Of a DNA stretch of 64,000 bases, positions 36,778 through 50,898 are shown in pieces. Each line of letters starts with the position of its first letter. Position 1 is the first letter of the stretch. Source of the stretch: Spirodela intermedia (Eukaryota; Streptophyta; Magnoliopsida; Alismatales; Araceae); contig LR746272.1 in assembly GCA_902729315.2 (NCBI GenBank), positions 12,263,827-12,327,826 on the forward strand. The letters run 5' to 3'. The position numbers and the translations under genes were made by a program. The notes under the pieces were generated by a model that saw nothing but the letters and a program-made list of their open reading frames with translations, searched no databases and was not told where the DNA came from.

Positions 36778-39700
36778 ATGGCTTATCTCCGTCAAGTGTC
36801 CAAGCCGTCGGGGCGGAGGCTTGTGTGTCTGCTGTTGTCTGCTTCACCCGCGTCGTCTCGCTCCTTCCACAGCGCAGGGGGAGGGAGCGCCCGGGGAGAA
36901 GAGGTGGGATGGACCGCCGAATGGGGCCTTGGCCATTATTGCTACAGTCGGCAGGCAGGAAAGGATGATGGCGTAGATTTGAGCCAGTTCCCGACAGAGA
37001 GGATCCGGAACTTCTCCATAATCGCGCACATCGATCACGGTAAGTCGACACTGGCGGACCGCCTCCTCGAGCTTACGGGTACAATCAAGAAGGGACATGG
37101 TCAACCCCAATACCTCGACAAGTTGCAGGTCAGTAAGGATAAAATGAATGCTCCATCCATTAGCACAAAGAGTAGTCGGTTTCATTAGCTCTGACCGTAA
37201 ATTTTTTAAATAGAAGTAAATTAAGATCGAAAAAATTCGTAAATTTCCCTGCGAAAAACAAAGAATTTATTTCGAGGGCCTGATTTCGACATACAAATGT
37301 AGACATCAATGTGTTCTCACTTCGTAGCAAGTTCGCTTCCACTAGGGCAAGGCCAGGCTGGAAATTGCACCATAATGCTTCTTCGAAACATGTGGTGCCA
37401 TGTAGCTCGCTTGGGGGCTATTAAATGGTGATTTCCATCGCATTTGGCATGATGCTTCTTCGAACGTTTAGAAAAATCGACAAGGCAGGGAAGCTTAAGG
37501 TGCCATTTCCTTGTTTAATGCAAATGATTCAAGTCATCATCTGTTTTTTTTTTTTTTATCTCCCTCAAATTTTGAAGGTCACCACGCAGTTTAATTTGAC
37601 AGGAGCTGGACACCCCACAACAATTCACTCTTACGAATCCTATCGCAGCCTTCCCCTGGATCTGTAAATGCCATTTAAAAGTCCTTATGTCTTCTCTCTA
37701 AGCTTCTTCATCCGTCTGTACAAAAAGTTAGAGTTCTTGGTTTCATTTGAACAAGGCATAAACATGAATTGAACGTTCGTAATTTTAGTCCATGCGCATA
37801 CGTGACACCATTACGTTGATCCTTCAGCAGTTTGTGCATTTTTTTACATCTCTCATACTCTTCTAGATGATTTGAGGACACTAGATATTTATCCATTTTT
37901 CATTTTTTATTTTCCTGAGGACACCAGGAGGTTGGTAAGTGATCTGCATGTTCCAATCTTCTTGTTTTGTCCCCAAAATTCTTGTTTCCTTTGCTAAGGC
38001 CCTCTTTTCATGTAACACAGTTTCTTCGATGGCGCCATTCGTTTTCTACTTTTTACCTTGTTGTGCCGCACAAATTCATTAAGAAAAGCATTATTTAACA
38101 GTTTTTCAAGGTATAATCTATGACAACTCCTGTGTCTGTTCAGCTTGCTCATCCTTTTTTTTTTTGTGTTCCTGATTTGTCCTTTATTATCACCTTGTTT
38201 GTCTATTTCTTTAGCCGTGTTTACAATGGAAATCATTGTGGTTCTCATTTCTACTATCCTTCAACTCTAGCTGCTGATGTAAATTATATGACATTTTATA
38301 TGGCTATTAAATAATAAATATTTTCCTCATGTAAGATGACAAAGCTTCCTTTTTTCCCCCATTTACATCTAAATACACAACAGGTCAAGCCAGTGGACGG
38401 ATAAAAGAGAGAAACAGCGTTAACACTTATTTCGAAACGATTCAAGTTGTCTGACTATTTGTCACAATCTTAACCCTTGAATGCCAAATAAAAATCCTTC
38501 AGTGTATTATCGATCATATCATCTTTGATTATTGACAGAACAAAAATTACTTCTGCAACCTGCGATTTTCTTAAGGGAAAGAAACGGATGCAACCGGACA
38601 TTTCGCTTAGTCATTGAATGACCTTCCCTCTTATTTGATTATTCTCTGGAGCTGAGTTAAGAAACCATATTTCTGCTAGGAAAAAATCACACAATCGTCC
38701 TTGATGACTTTACCTCATCACATAATGGTGCACATTTGCCTAATCACATAATGGTACACATTTGCCTCACTAATATTCTACAATGTTTTCTATGCTTATT
38801 TTGTCCCCTATGTTCTAAGACAATTTTTTGGTTATTATCTCAGGTGGAAAGGGAAAGAGGTATTACGGTTAAAGCACAGACTGCCACCATGTTCTACAAG
38901 CATAAACCTAGTGGTATTAGTGCAGGCGAGACACATAGGGTGAATGATTTTCTTCTTAATCTGATCGACACACCTGGCCATGTAGATTTCAGTTACGAAG
39001 TCTCTAGGTCCCTTGCAGCTTGTCAGGGTGCCCTTTTAGTTGTTGATGCTGCTCAAGGTGTCCAGGCGCAGACAGTAGCTAACTTCTATCTAGCTTTTGA
39101 GTTTAATTTGACGATAATCCCTGTAATAAATAAAATCGACCAACCAACTGCTGATCCTGACCGTGTGAAAGCTCAGTTGAAGTCCTTATTCGATCTTGAT
39201 CCAAACGATGCCCTACTTACGTCTGCCAAAACTGGTCAAGGCCTTGAACATGTTCTTCCTGCTGTGATTGAAAGAATACCGTCTCCTCCAGGGAAAAGTG
39301 CTTCACCTTTACGGATGCTTCTGTTGGATTCATATTATGATGAATATAAAGGTGTGATCTGTCATGTTGCGGTTGTTGATGGGAGTCTGCACAAGGGGGA
39401 CAAGATTGCATCTGCTGCCACCGGCCAGGTTTATGAGATTTTTGATGTTGGAATCATGCATCCTGAACTCACCCCTACTGGAGTGCTTTTCAGTGGACAG
39501 GTTGGCTATGTTGTTAGTGGCATGAGATCAACAAAAGAGGCACGCGTTGGAGATACTTTACATCATGCCCGAAGTTCTGTAGAGCCTCTTCCAGGTACAT
39601 TTTTCTAATTTAACATTTCTGCAATAGACCACACCTCATGAAGTGCAATCTCCTGCTACTGCTTCGGATGTTTCGTAACACCAGGGAGGCTTTGGTCACT

Positions 39701-42562
39701 TTTATGGGCAGAACGTTGCCTTTCATGTGTTCTCAGATGTAGTTTTTCTTTCAGGTTTCAAACCAGCAAAGCACATGGTTTTTTCGGGCCTTTATCCTGC
39801 GGATGGATCCGACTTTGATGCTCTTAATGCTGCAATAGAGAAACTTACATGCAATGATGCTAGTGTATCTGTTACCAAAGAGACCAGTACGGCACTGGGC
39901 ATTGGTTTTAGGTACACGTCAATTCAAAGAGACAATTGTGTCATTGATAAACCTGCAAGATATCTTTTCATTTCTTTTTAATTAAGTTGGAAACAAACAA
40001 CCTTTTGCATTTTTCATGTTTTGGCCTAGGAACGGTCTCTAAGAGGTCTATGTGATATGCAGGTGTGGATTTTTAGGTTTATTGCACATGGATGTATTCC
40101 ATCAGCGGCTTGAACAAGTACTCTTTCATTCTTTTGCCTTTTTTTATTAGGATTTTTATATTTTAGGACTAATCAATTATAAGCCTATTCCATTGCCATT
40201 ATCGTCACCATCATCCTCTTCCTCTTCTTTTCTTTCTCCTATCAATGTTTCCTGGACTCCTGATTCAAAGGAATCTAATATGAACTTTTGGGCTTAGGGG
40301 ATTTCATTTGATCAATTTTAGCGGCATGCTTACTTTCGTTTATATATCTAATTAATCATTGAAGAGAAGCTTAAGTATTTACCATTTGAACTTCGTATAA
40401 CTGATGTATCATATAGGTGTATGGCCAAATTCATTATTTTCCCAATGTACTGAGAATTAGACGAGATCATGAATTCCCATGGATCTTGAAGTTAAGGTAA
40501 GAGTATCGGGAGCTTCAAAATCTGGGTTTTCTAATGGATTCTTTTGAAGTGAACTTCCTCAATGTATGAAGTATCTCATATTTTTATAAATACGAGACTA
40601 CATAAGCCTTGGAGCTCAGAGCCAGTTGAGGGCCGTAGTAACGGAAAAGGCTTAGTTTTCTGATGGGTTTCGTTAGGGATGCGCTGTTTATGGGCTTCCT
40701 TCATTCGGCATGTTGCATTTAGAAAACGCAATAGGTATTAAGTTCTTACATCTGCGGAGATGGAACATTCTGAATTGAGTGCAGTCAACATAAGATGAAT
40801 GGACTAACTTTGAGGGCAGAACTGTGAGTAATGAATCCTGATGGGATAAATAGGGTTTTTCCTTTCGTTGAACAACGCGTCAAAGACACGCCCAGAGATT
40901 TTTTATGGGCAGCTTTTCATGGGTGATTGGTGGGTTTTCCGTGGAAGATTCTTCTTCTGCCTTCAACCATATTATGCATATATTTTCGAACAAATGCTTG
41001 TTTTTTAAAAATATGCTCGAAATTCTTCAGAAGATTAATCTTCCTATTTTGTTTTGTGTTTCATTAATCGGGAAAGGGATGTGTTCTTTTGGGTACTTTA
41101 GCGACTAAAATCTGACTACTGTTATTCCGTCTGCATCAACCAACCCTGTAGGAGTATGGAGCTCATGTTATATCCACCGTTCCAACAGTGCCATATATAT
41201 TTGAATATTCCGACGGAAGGTGCAGCATTATTGTATTTCCATTCATTTATTGTTTACTAGAAACTCTGCATCAACCGACGTACTGTATTGCTTGCATAGT
41301 AAGGTCAACGTCCAGAACCCTGCTTCCTTGTCCTCAAATCCTGGCAAGCGTGTAGTTGCGTGCTGGGAACCATCTGTGATTGCTACGATCATCATTCCTA
41401 GTGAGTAAGCTCTAATTTGAAACCCTCTTCTCATCAATCTTTTCTCGCCCTCTTTGTCTAGTAAAAGATATGTGGAAAACTTATAGAACCCACATAGCAT
41501 ATGGGGGGTCTCATCTCTTTCATATGTTCTGTATCCTGTGGCAGATACGTTGGAGCCGTGATCACACTCTGCTCAGAGAGAAGAGGAGAGCAGCTAGAAT
41601 ACTCATTTATTGACAGGTGATTGTCTCTTTCTGCTGAATTATCCGTGTCCTGTCTATTGAAGAACTCTAACATAAAGTGAGGAACTCGAATATGCAGTCA
41701 ACGGGTGCTCATGAAGTACCGTTTGCCTCTGAGGGAAATTGTCGTAGACTTCTACGATCAGCTGAAGAGCATAACATCTGGGTATGCTTCGTTTGACTAT
41801 GAAGACGAAGAGTAAGCTCTGCTTCACACCGAAGGAATTTTTTGTTGCAGCCCCCTATCTTAGAAAAAATGTCATCCTCTTGAGATGATGGTAACCACAT
41901 GAACTCGATAATTTTTCTATTAATGGTCGCCGTTGTAGGTACCAGGCATCCGATCTAGTGAAGCTCGACGTTCTCCTCAACGGGCAGCCGGTTGATGCCA
42001 TGGCCACGATTGTTCACAGCCTGAAAGCGCAGAGGATTGGTCGCGAACTGGTTGAAAAATTGAGGAAAGTTATCGACAGGTGCGGTGCTCTTCAGACGAC
42101 AAAAAAGTATCGTCAGTTTTTAAAATCTGCTCGTTTTCCCTACGCGTGGGTTGGCTCACGCGGTTCTTGGCAGGCAAATGTTCGAGATAACAATACAGGC
42201 TGCAATCGGCTCCAAGGTCGTCGCCAGGGAAACGTGAGATGCCGCCCTCTGCTTGGCGTTTCGTCGAACAGCCATTTTTATGCTCTCAGCCTGTTCATCC
42301 GCTTCTGCTTGGTCCATACGACCTACCCGAGAGGGAAAGCCTCCATGTCTTCTTCCTCCGCGGCTGCTGAACACGAACCTTGTGTCTGTCCTGCAGGCTT
42401 TCGGCGATGAGGAAGAACGTCCTGGCGAAATGTTATGGAGGGGACATAACCAGGAAGAAGAAGCTGCTGGAGAAGCAGAAGGAAGGGAAGAAGCGGATGA
42501 AGCGCGTTGGGTCGGTGGACATTCCCCAAGAAGCCTTCCACGAGTTGCTGAAGGTGTCTTGA
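36778..42562 (+). CDS. GUF1: Mitochondrial translation factor GUF1 (LepA/EF4 homologue)
   Basis: Eleven exons: 36778-37128, 38844-39594, 39755-39911, 40063-40117, 41152-41219, 41300-41404, 41545-41616, 41698-41811, 41939-42079, 42174-42233, 42397-42562; about 679 residues. An Arg/Ser-rich amino terminus looks like a mitochondrial presequence. GTPase motifs are intact: G1 AHIDHGKST (83-91), G3 DTPGH (159-163), G4 NKID (213-216) and SAK. The domain-II, EF-G-like and LepA carboxyl-terminal domains follow ([34 protein letters not shown]; the end VPQ-type tail reads [15 protein letters not shown]). GUF1/EF4 is a ribosome-dependent GTPase that back-translocates or rescues stalled ribosomes. The presequence and orthology argue for the mitochondrial rather than the plastid paralogue. 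The first intron is 1.7 kb. Confidence 0.95.
38717..38768. repeat. 26-bp direct tandem duplication in GUF1 intron 1
   Basis: Two adjacent 26-base units (starting ATCACATAATGGT) differ at two positions. They lie about 75 bases before the exon 2 acceptor at 38843. This is probably a replication-slippage product. Confidence 0.8.
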
Positions 42563-42949
42563 AAATGCAAGGCCCTGTTTTATGAGAAGCCCTCAGATTA
42601 TCTGCATATCTGATGGCTTCTCAAGGGAAAGAGAAGGAGACGGCAGTCTTTGTCCTTCTCATCCTCTGTGCCATGAAAAATAACCCTACAGCAAATAACC
42701 CTCACTTCTCGGTCCGGCAAGGAGAAACATCATATGATTTCTTCGGAGGAGTGGACTTTGGGAGAATCTAGCTAGGGACAACCCACTCATTGCTAGAGAG
42801 ACAAAGGATCAGGACCCCAGTTAGTGGCTTCACATCCCACATAAAAACCCCCACAGCCTTAAGCAATTAGGAGTCAACCCCCTGCGACCTTGCCATGATC
42901 AGTGTATGACAGGAGGCTTAAATTGTCGATATTTAACAGGTTTTATCCG

Positions 42950-45900
42950 AAGGGTTGAGTATTCTAGGTGAAATCATATTTTTTTCTATCTGGAAAAGCT
43001 CTATGCCGTCAACCTTAGTATGGAAGGCGGAGCTCTTGTCTGGTGTCAGTGGGTCGATGGCCACATACCCTTTCATAATTTGGAGGAATTACGGCGCCAA
43101 ATCCTTGAACACTTCAACCCCAACTAATCTAATTTGTCATGCTAGAAATTCTTGAGCTAAAACAAATGGTTCGATTGATGAATACAGAGAAGAATTCGAA
43201 CTTATGACAACCATAATCGGAGATATTCTGGAACAAATCCTCAAAAGCATTATCTTGAAAAGCAAGTGGAAGGATATATGGGCAAAATTATGCTTATTCA
43301 AGCCTATTGAGCTTGAGGTGATGATGAGAGTGGTCCAGAAGGTCGAGTTGTAGAATAATACCCTCACAATTCTCAGCCCATTAAGAAAATTCCATTCCTG
43401 CAAACCTCCTGAAACAATCACCCTAAACTTTGACTTTCGTTGATAGTGAGCGCCGGAACTCACTTTCCCTTGGCAAATCGACGATGATGGAATCTTGGGA
43501 CTTTCTATAACTACATTAACACACATGGAAGCTATTCTAATATAAAGGAGGATACTTGACCTCAAGTCCACAAAAAACCAAACACATTGGGCTCAAAGAC
43601 CATGCTATACCTGCAACAAGAAGTCGTCTCAAAGTCACTATTTCCATAAGGAGCTACAAATTCTCATTATTTTCGACGAGATTGATTTCATTAGAACACT
43701 TTTAGAGATGGGAGAAGATTTTTTTCAATATTCTACTTGAAGAAGGTCACTGGCCAATCTTGAGGTGTCTCTAATTTCTTTCACAAAAGAATCCGCAACT
43801 AGAGCTTTTAATTTTCAAGAGGAGATTGACAAGAAATCAATCACAATCGTTGCTGATAATCGGAGCAACCCATAAGTTCATCAGTTTCAGCATTGTGAAG
43901 GAACTAACCTTCTGATTACAATTATCTTGTGCTACCAAGTACTGACAAGAATTGGAAAGAAGGTGCTAAGAATTGGAATGTATTGAGTTGTCGTCAAATT
44001 GCAAGCACTAACTATTTGTAAGAGCCTATTAATTTTCTTATTTTTTCCCATTAATTTTATTTTAGTCAATGTCAACATCATCTAAGGAATTCAATGGATG
44101 AAAGCTAGAAAAAAGATTGAATTAGACTTTGAGCATGTGACCTTGCATTCCAAAATTTAAACAAAGAAAGTGATCCTCAAAATAAAGCGTCTAGAAATTA
44201 ATATTTCCATCTCCCTCAAATGCCTATTGGGCAGCATTAAAAAGAGAAAATTTTACCATGAGTTATATTCATTAACACAATAGAAATTCGAGGAGAATTC
44301 AGCTTCACTCAAGTGGTAGCTGAAACTCTAATTACTTGATACCTATGTCAAAATCTAAGGGCTTCCTTCTAATAGAGATGTGAATCATTGATTTTATTGA
44401 AACCAAATTCGAAGTCAATCAACATTATATAATTCTATTTTTAGAAAGTATAATTAAAAAAGTTGATAAAAAAAATGTTGAAAGTAGACATCATTAAACA
44501 TTCAAACAACACCTTTCGAGCCCTACTATCCTTATCTTAAAGAAAGCTCCAATCTTAGAGATGATGTTGATGTTAACTAAAAAAAGTCACAATATGATTT
44601 ATGAAAATTTTATGTAAACTAGTATTGACATAATAATAGCATATAAGATACAAAGATTTGGGACTTGAATCCACAAAGCTCCAATCTTAAAGAAGAAACT
44701 AACTTCTGAACTTATAAATTTGAAATCTTAAATTCTTAAATTCACAAGGGGTGCCTAAATTTACAAGTGAAAGGGGGAGAACTCTCACAATAGAGAAAAC
44801 TAGTTCAAATCCAAAAGCGTTATTCTCAAGTTATAATGAGGGCCTTTATATGGGGCTAAAAAGAAGCTGAGATGCTCTCAAAGAGATGATTTTTAATAAA
44901 TCTTAGGGACTGAGTTTAATTGACTATGAAATGACCTATGATAGACTTTAATAGATTAAGATTTTGAACAGATCTTAAGACACTCTGATTGACTATGAAA
45001 TAAGTTGAAACAGATTATGATATGCAAAGGTTTTGAATAGATCTTGAGTATGAACTCTTAATGACATTTAAGGCACATTCTAGAAGGTAAGTAACATAAA
45101 ATACTTTATAAAATTAAATGGACAAAAAGTAAGGAATAAAAAGTTTTGTGTGTACCTCCAAGGCACTAGTGATTCATTTGGGCTCCTTTTCAACATTCTT
45201 CCCTTTATGACCTAAATTATGATAATTGAACCCAAATTCAAAGTCTTGGGCTACATCGATTGCATCCTTAAGAAGATAATGATTCTATATCAGTTTTTTA
45301 TTTAGATCATTGAAGAATTGTTGAATGAGTTAAAATGATTTCCATATATCCTTGAAGATAGACATTTGAGTATGCTATGATCATATTAAAATTCGAGCTA
45401 AAGACATTTAAAAAATGGTGTATCAGATCTACATAGTCCATTACGAATTTTTCATAATGTCTTTTGGCCTTTCTAATGTACTGTCAACTTTCTAATAACT
45501 AATAAACATTATTTTTTACAAATTTCTTAAAAAATATATCTTAATATTTTTGATGATGTTTTGAACAGAGTATTTGATGCCCTGCCCTATAGTCCCACTA
45601 GTTGCACATCAACCTGAAGATGTTTTTCTTTGAATACCCACATTTTTTTTACCTTTGCCATTGGATATCTAGAGAAGAGTCGCCATGCAGTGAGAGTAGT
45701 AGAAGCCGGTTTGAGGTGACAATCCCCAGACAACTTCCATGAACTTTGAGGATTCCTAAGATTGGTAAGGTAAATTGGTACTTCATATCCATCATGTGAG
45801 CTCTCACAAATTTCTTATACAATAGTTCAAGTGCAATGCCTTCAATTGATGTTTATAAACGAAAACATCCTTTCAGCAACTTAAGACAATCTTGACTTTA

Positions 45901-46150
45901 ATTTTCATATTATCCTTACCCCGCATCTCTCTGGGTTTAGAACTAGAAGCAGATACCTCCAGTCTCAAAGTTGGAGTTGTATTATACATCGGAAAAAACC
46001 AATTAAAATTTTCAACCATGCTATGTCTTCCATTAGGAAATTAAAGGCTGTCTACTAGCGAGGGCTGATGAACATCATCTTCGTTACCTTGAAATGCAAT
46101 CACTACTTTGTGCGGTAGAGATTTCATCATTTTTATCGATCAAAGGAGAT
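42950..46150 (+). mobile_element. Second Ty3/gypsy gag-pol remnant
   Basis: Broken frames read as gag at about 43000-43400 (ALVWCQWVDGH, then REEFELMTTIIGDILEQILK). Protease-like GATHKFISFSIVKELTF follows at about 43860-43905, with decayed RT at about 45300-45750. The RNase H region at about 45930-46110 gives MSSIRKLKAVY and then ELMNIIFVTLKCNHYFV. Every domain carries stops and frameshifts; no LTRs were seen. The remnant fills the gap between the 3' ends of the convergent GUF1 and MRNIP-like genes. It differs in sequence from the 13.5-kb remnant, so it is a separate insertion. Confidence 0.75.
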
Positions 46151-46228
46151 TGAAATTCCGGTTTCAGCACAGCTGCGGCGGAATCGGTGGGAAATCTGAT
46201 CCCGATTAAGGCATCCTGCAGAAGAGGG

Positions 46229-47306
46229 TCAGAGGAAGTCTGGGTGGACTTCCTCGTCGAAGGAGGCCTCGGTGAACTGGCCATGGGAGTAGCCGTCAGA
46301 GCTCACGTTACGATCTGGTGACATCCCTCCTGCTTCAATTGTTGCGCAGGCATCGTCTTCTTGCAGGTACTCGCTCCATTTAGACGACCCCCCCTTCGCT
46401 AGTCGCTGGCGTTTCTCGCGGCCGCCGGTCACTGCAAAGCAACGCAGTCAGACGGCACTGGAGAGTAGAGGAGAGTGAGCGAAAATCCACGAATGCGGGA
46501 GGAGAATCCTATCCAACGTCGAGGGGAAAGAAAAGGGGACAGGGTTCGAGCGAAGGCTGTGGCGTGCCTTGTGGCTGGGGGATTTGCTTCTGCTTCCTCT
46601 CAGATAACATTCGCCGGGGAGCTTCGTTTTCCCGCAGAGTTCTTTGCTTAGGGGGGAGTTTCGAAAAGGCTCGCTTGACCACTTCTCTAGGCATTTCCGT
46701 CACCATTCTAGTGTCCGAGTTTGAACCTACAGACACAGAATGGTTAGAAATCCAAGCGGTAAACTTACAGTGGGGATCGTCAGGATTTCAGAAGGAAAAT
46801 TGCAACTCCGTTAGGGCGTCATCCTCGATGGAACAACGGACCGTCGTCTACTGCGCCTTCCTCGTCAGGATCCAAATACTGCGACCAATCGGTTCGAGGA
46901 ACAGTCCGCCCTCTACTGCCACAAGTGTAATGAGCGGAACAACGAATCGAATCGCCGTATTCTTCCGCCGCATCTGCTCCGATCTGAGCTGGCGCCGGAC
47001 TCTCCGACTCCCCGGTCGACGATCTGGACATATTGAACCTCTGCACGAAGCCCCGAACATCCCTGGCGAGGCAGCTGCGGGCGAACACCTTCCGGACAGA
47101 CTGCCTCTGGTTGCAAACCGCGCACACCCACTTGTTGCTGCTCTTCTTCTGCTGCTTAACCTGATCGATCACAATAGCTCAGACGGCCAGAGAATCAGGT
47201 ACACAGCGACGACTAAGGGAGCAGCCGAGTGGTTCAATCCAACTTTCACCTGCATCATGGAGCAATCGGAGCATTGCAGAGCGATGAACACTTGCTGAGC
47301 CGCCAT
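46229..47306 (-). CDS. MRNIP-like protein (MRN complex-interacting protein homologue)
   Basis: The best exon chain is 47250-47306, 46842-47160, 46541-46726 and 46229-46431, about 254 residues. The amino terminus reads MAAQQVFIALQCSDCSMMQ, then VKQQKKSSNKWVCAVCNQRQ and SVRKVFA. This gives two CxxC pairs of a zinc ribbon and matches the MRNIP/C5orf45 family. Further on are a TDWSQYLDPDE block, a basic linker (MPREVVKRAFSKLPPKQ), SKWSEYLQEDD and the terminal HPDFL motif typical of the family. In animals MRNIP binds the MRE11-RAD50-NBS1 complex in DNA-break signalling; the plant role is inferred. The exon 1-2 junction is canonical. The donors after exons 2 and 3 are weak (GTCCGT, GTCCCC) and the exact junctions are uncertain. 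Confidence 0.8.
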
Positions 47307-47351
47307 CTTCCCACCCCCGCATCCCAAATCTCTCCCTCCCTTCTCGAGGAA

Positions 47352-47550
47352 GAAGTCACCAGGTCCGTAAGGGCGGGAGTTCGAAATAATCCTCTTAAAC
47401 GGGAGGGTGTTCCATTGGGTCGTATTAAGCCAATCATCGAACCCCACCGGCCCAAACTCGAACTGCGGCTGGCTCAAATAGAAATGGGCCTAAATCGGAA
47501 GTCACCAGGTGGCAAAGGGCGGGAGTTCGAGATTGCCAATTGGGCTGCGT
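47352..47550. repeat. Direct repeat pair upstream of the MRNIP-like gene
   Basis: The phrases GAAGTCACCAGGT and GGGCGGGAGTTCGA recur at 47352-47387 and 47498-47533, and similarity continues into ATTGGG...CCAATCAT-like sequence. Each copy is 70-90 bases. The GTTCGA core resembles a tRNA B box, so a SINE or other tRNA-derived origin is possible but unproven. Confidence 0.6.
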
Positions 47551-47584
47551 TAGGCCCATCATAGAAATAGAATCGGGATGGGCC
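47449..47584 (-). promoter_or_regulatory. Site II cluster in the MRNIP-like promoter
   Basis: Five TGGGCY motifs, in either orientation, occur at 47449-47454, 47485-47490, 47541-47546, 47553-47558 and 47579-47584, all 140-280 bases upstream of the start codon at 47306. Such clusters mark cell-cycle-linked and housekeeping promoters. Two lie within the direct repeat. Confidence 0.5.
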
Positions 47585-47589
47585 CAGGA

Positions 47590-48162
47590 TGAGCTGCTAT
47601 TGTGAAATGGATCTTCCTCCACGTCGGGGGCTGGGAAAATAGAAGGCGGAGACGAGGGGGGCGGCCGCAGGCGGGGCAGCGCGTGGGCCCGGCGACACCG
47701 GCCGCCGCAGGGTCACGTCGCTGTTGGCCAACCGGGCGGAGGCTCCCACCGCCGTCGCCGACTGGGTGCCGACAGCAGAGCTGACGGGGATGGAAAGAGG
47801 CCCCCCACTGTGGCCGCAGCAGAGAGAAAGGAACGCTCGCCGCCGACGTGCCGACAGCCAAGTTCAGAAGCACCACACGAAAGCAAGAACCTTGGAACGT
47901 TTGTACTAACAAGCACGGAGATAGTATCGACAAGGCCCTTCCTTCAAAAGGTGTACACAGGAAGAAGCGTGTTGATTGATATACGCGGTGACTTTGCTGC
48001 AGCTCCGGCGAGCAGAAGGGGCGGGGCCACCGGAGAACAAAAGTGAGAGCTTAACAAGGGCTGGGATGATGCTCCCCTTGCCGTGGATAACCTGTGGTTT
48101 GGATTCTAGACAATTGGGTAGGGGTTAGTTCGAGGATGAGAATCGGCGCAGGCGGGAGTAGC
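47590..48162. other. GC-rich gap between LOG 3' end and MRNIP-like promoter
   Basis: Short open frames on both strands show no conserved domain. The stretch presumably holds the LOG 3' untranslated region near its right end. Nothing else was recognised. Confidence 0.4.
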
Positions 48163-49644
<1,482 letters not shown>

Positions 49645-49870
49645 TCAAGGGCGGCGCTCTGCTTTTTCTCCCGTGTCTTACTGTCCTATCCTGTGTAACT
49701 TCAAAGAGATGGGTAGGTAGTAGTAAGAAGAGAAATCGAGAGAGTGAGAGCGAGAAGGGGGAACCGGAGTTATATTTTGAGAGAGAGAGAGAGGTGAGAG
49801 GAGGTAAGAGGAGATGAGACTAGGTTACAGATTTAGAAAGAATTATCATCCGATGAATGGGGTGAAGGCT

Positions 49871-49880
49871 GTTATATATA
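49871..49880 (-). promoter_or_regulatory. Putative LOG TATA box
   Basis: TATATATAAC on the minus strand lies about 230 bases upstream of the LOG ATG. The sequence between is GA/CT-rich leader-like. Assignment rests on position and motif only. Confidence 0.45.
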
Positions 49881-50851
49881 GAGAGGGCAGACGGCTGGAG
49901 AGACGGGGCAACTGCGTCTTTAAGAAGTATCCATGAGCTCGATTCCCCCAACATGGCAGGTATCTTTTGGGGGATTTCCTTCTCGGCCGGGCCTGCTATA
50001 CGGCTCGGGAATCGACCCAGCTGATGAGGGTCAAATCCCTACCTGGCCAACGTATATTCACCCGTAGACCGCCGGAAAGCATCCCCCTCCTCAGACGGAG
50101 CATGACTCGACGGGGCTTCCCCCTCTAATGAGTGCTCCCCCCTTGCCGCCCCCCCCCCCAGCCTCTGTGCTTCGGATCTCCATTAATGGCGGATGGAGCC
50201 CAACGGACAGTACCTGTTGTTATCATAATTTAAAGCGTAATTCGCAAAGCTATGAGGAATTCAATGCATTTCACAATCACGACTGAGACCAGTTTCCTTC
50301 CCTCTGGATTATCATATATATTCTGAAACTCGACTTTTCTCCCCACAAATCTCGCGAAATATTTTATAACTTCGCCCGGCAATTGCCTTCCTGAGCTATC
50401 TCTCTCTCTCTTCCTCTCGCTAGCAGCCGACTATTCTTTGCAGAGGACGCCATGGCACTTTACGTAGGGAGAGGGCTATAGGGTACGAAGAACACTACAT
50501 TTTTCGAGTCGTCATCTCGTCAAAGCTGGGTGGGGGTTGCTGCGCCGGCGGCCATTCTTTGGCGGACCAACCTGGGCCTCGAGGAAGGGAAGGAGGGGGG
50601 GAATGGTAACGTCCGTAGCCTTATGTCCAGCTTCCATCTACTCGAGCGTCGGCCGTCTCGCCGGCAAATGATCAAATCTAAACTACATTCAACTCTCCTT
50701 CGCTCATCTTCTCTCGTGTCTCTATCTCTGTCTCTGTCTCTCTCTCTCTCTCTTGATTGCAACGATGTAAGGGAACGGCATTTTGCATGCCCGGACGATG
50801 AACCGGAACGTTTATCCCCACGACAGCATGGAGACGGCGGCATTTCTTCTG

Positions 50852-50898
<47 letters not shown>

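Noticed and set aside
47221-47250. B-box-like GGTTCAATCC, possible tRNA gene
   Set aside because: No A box, acceptor stem or cloverleaf could be built; it lies in intron 1 of the MRNIP-like gene.
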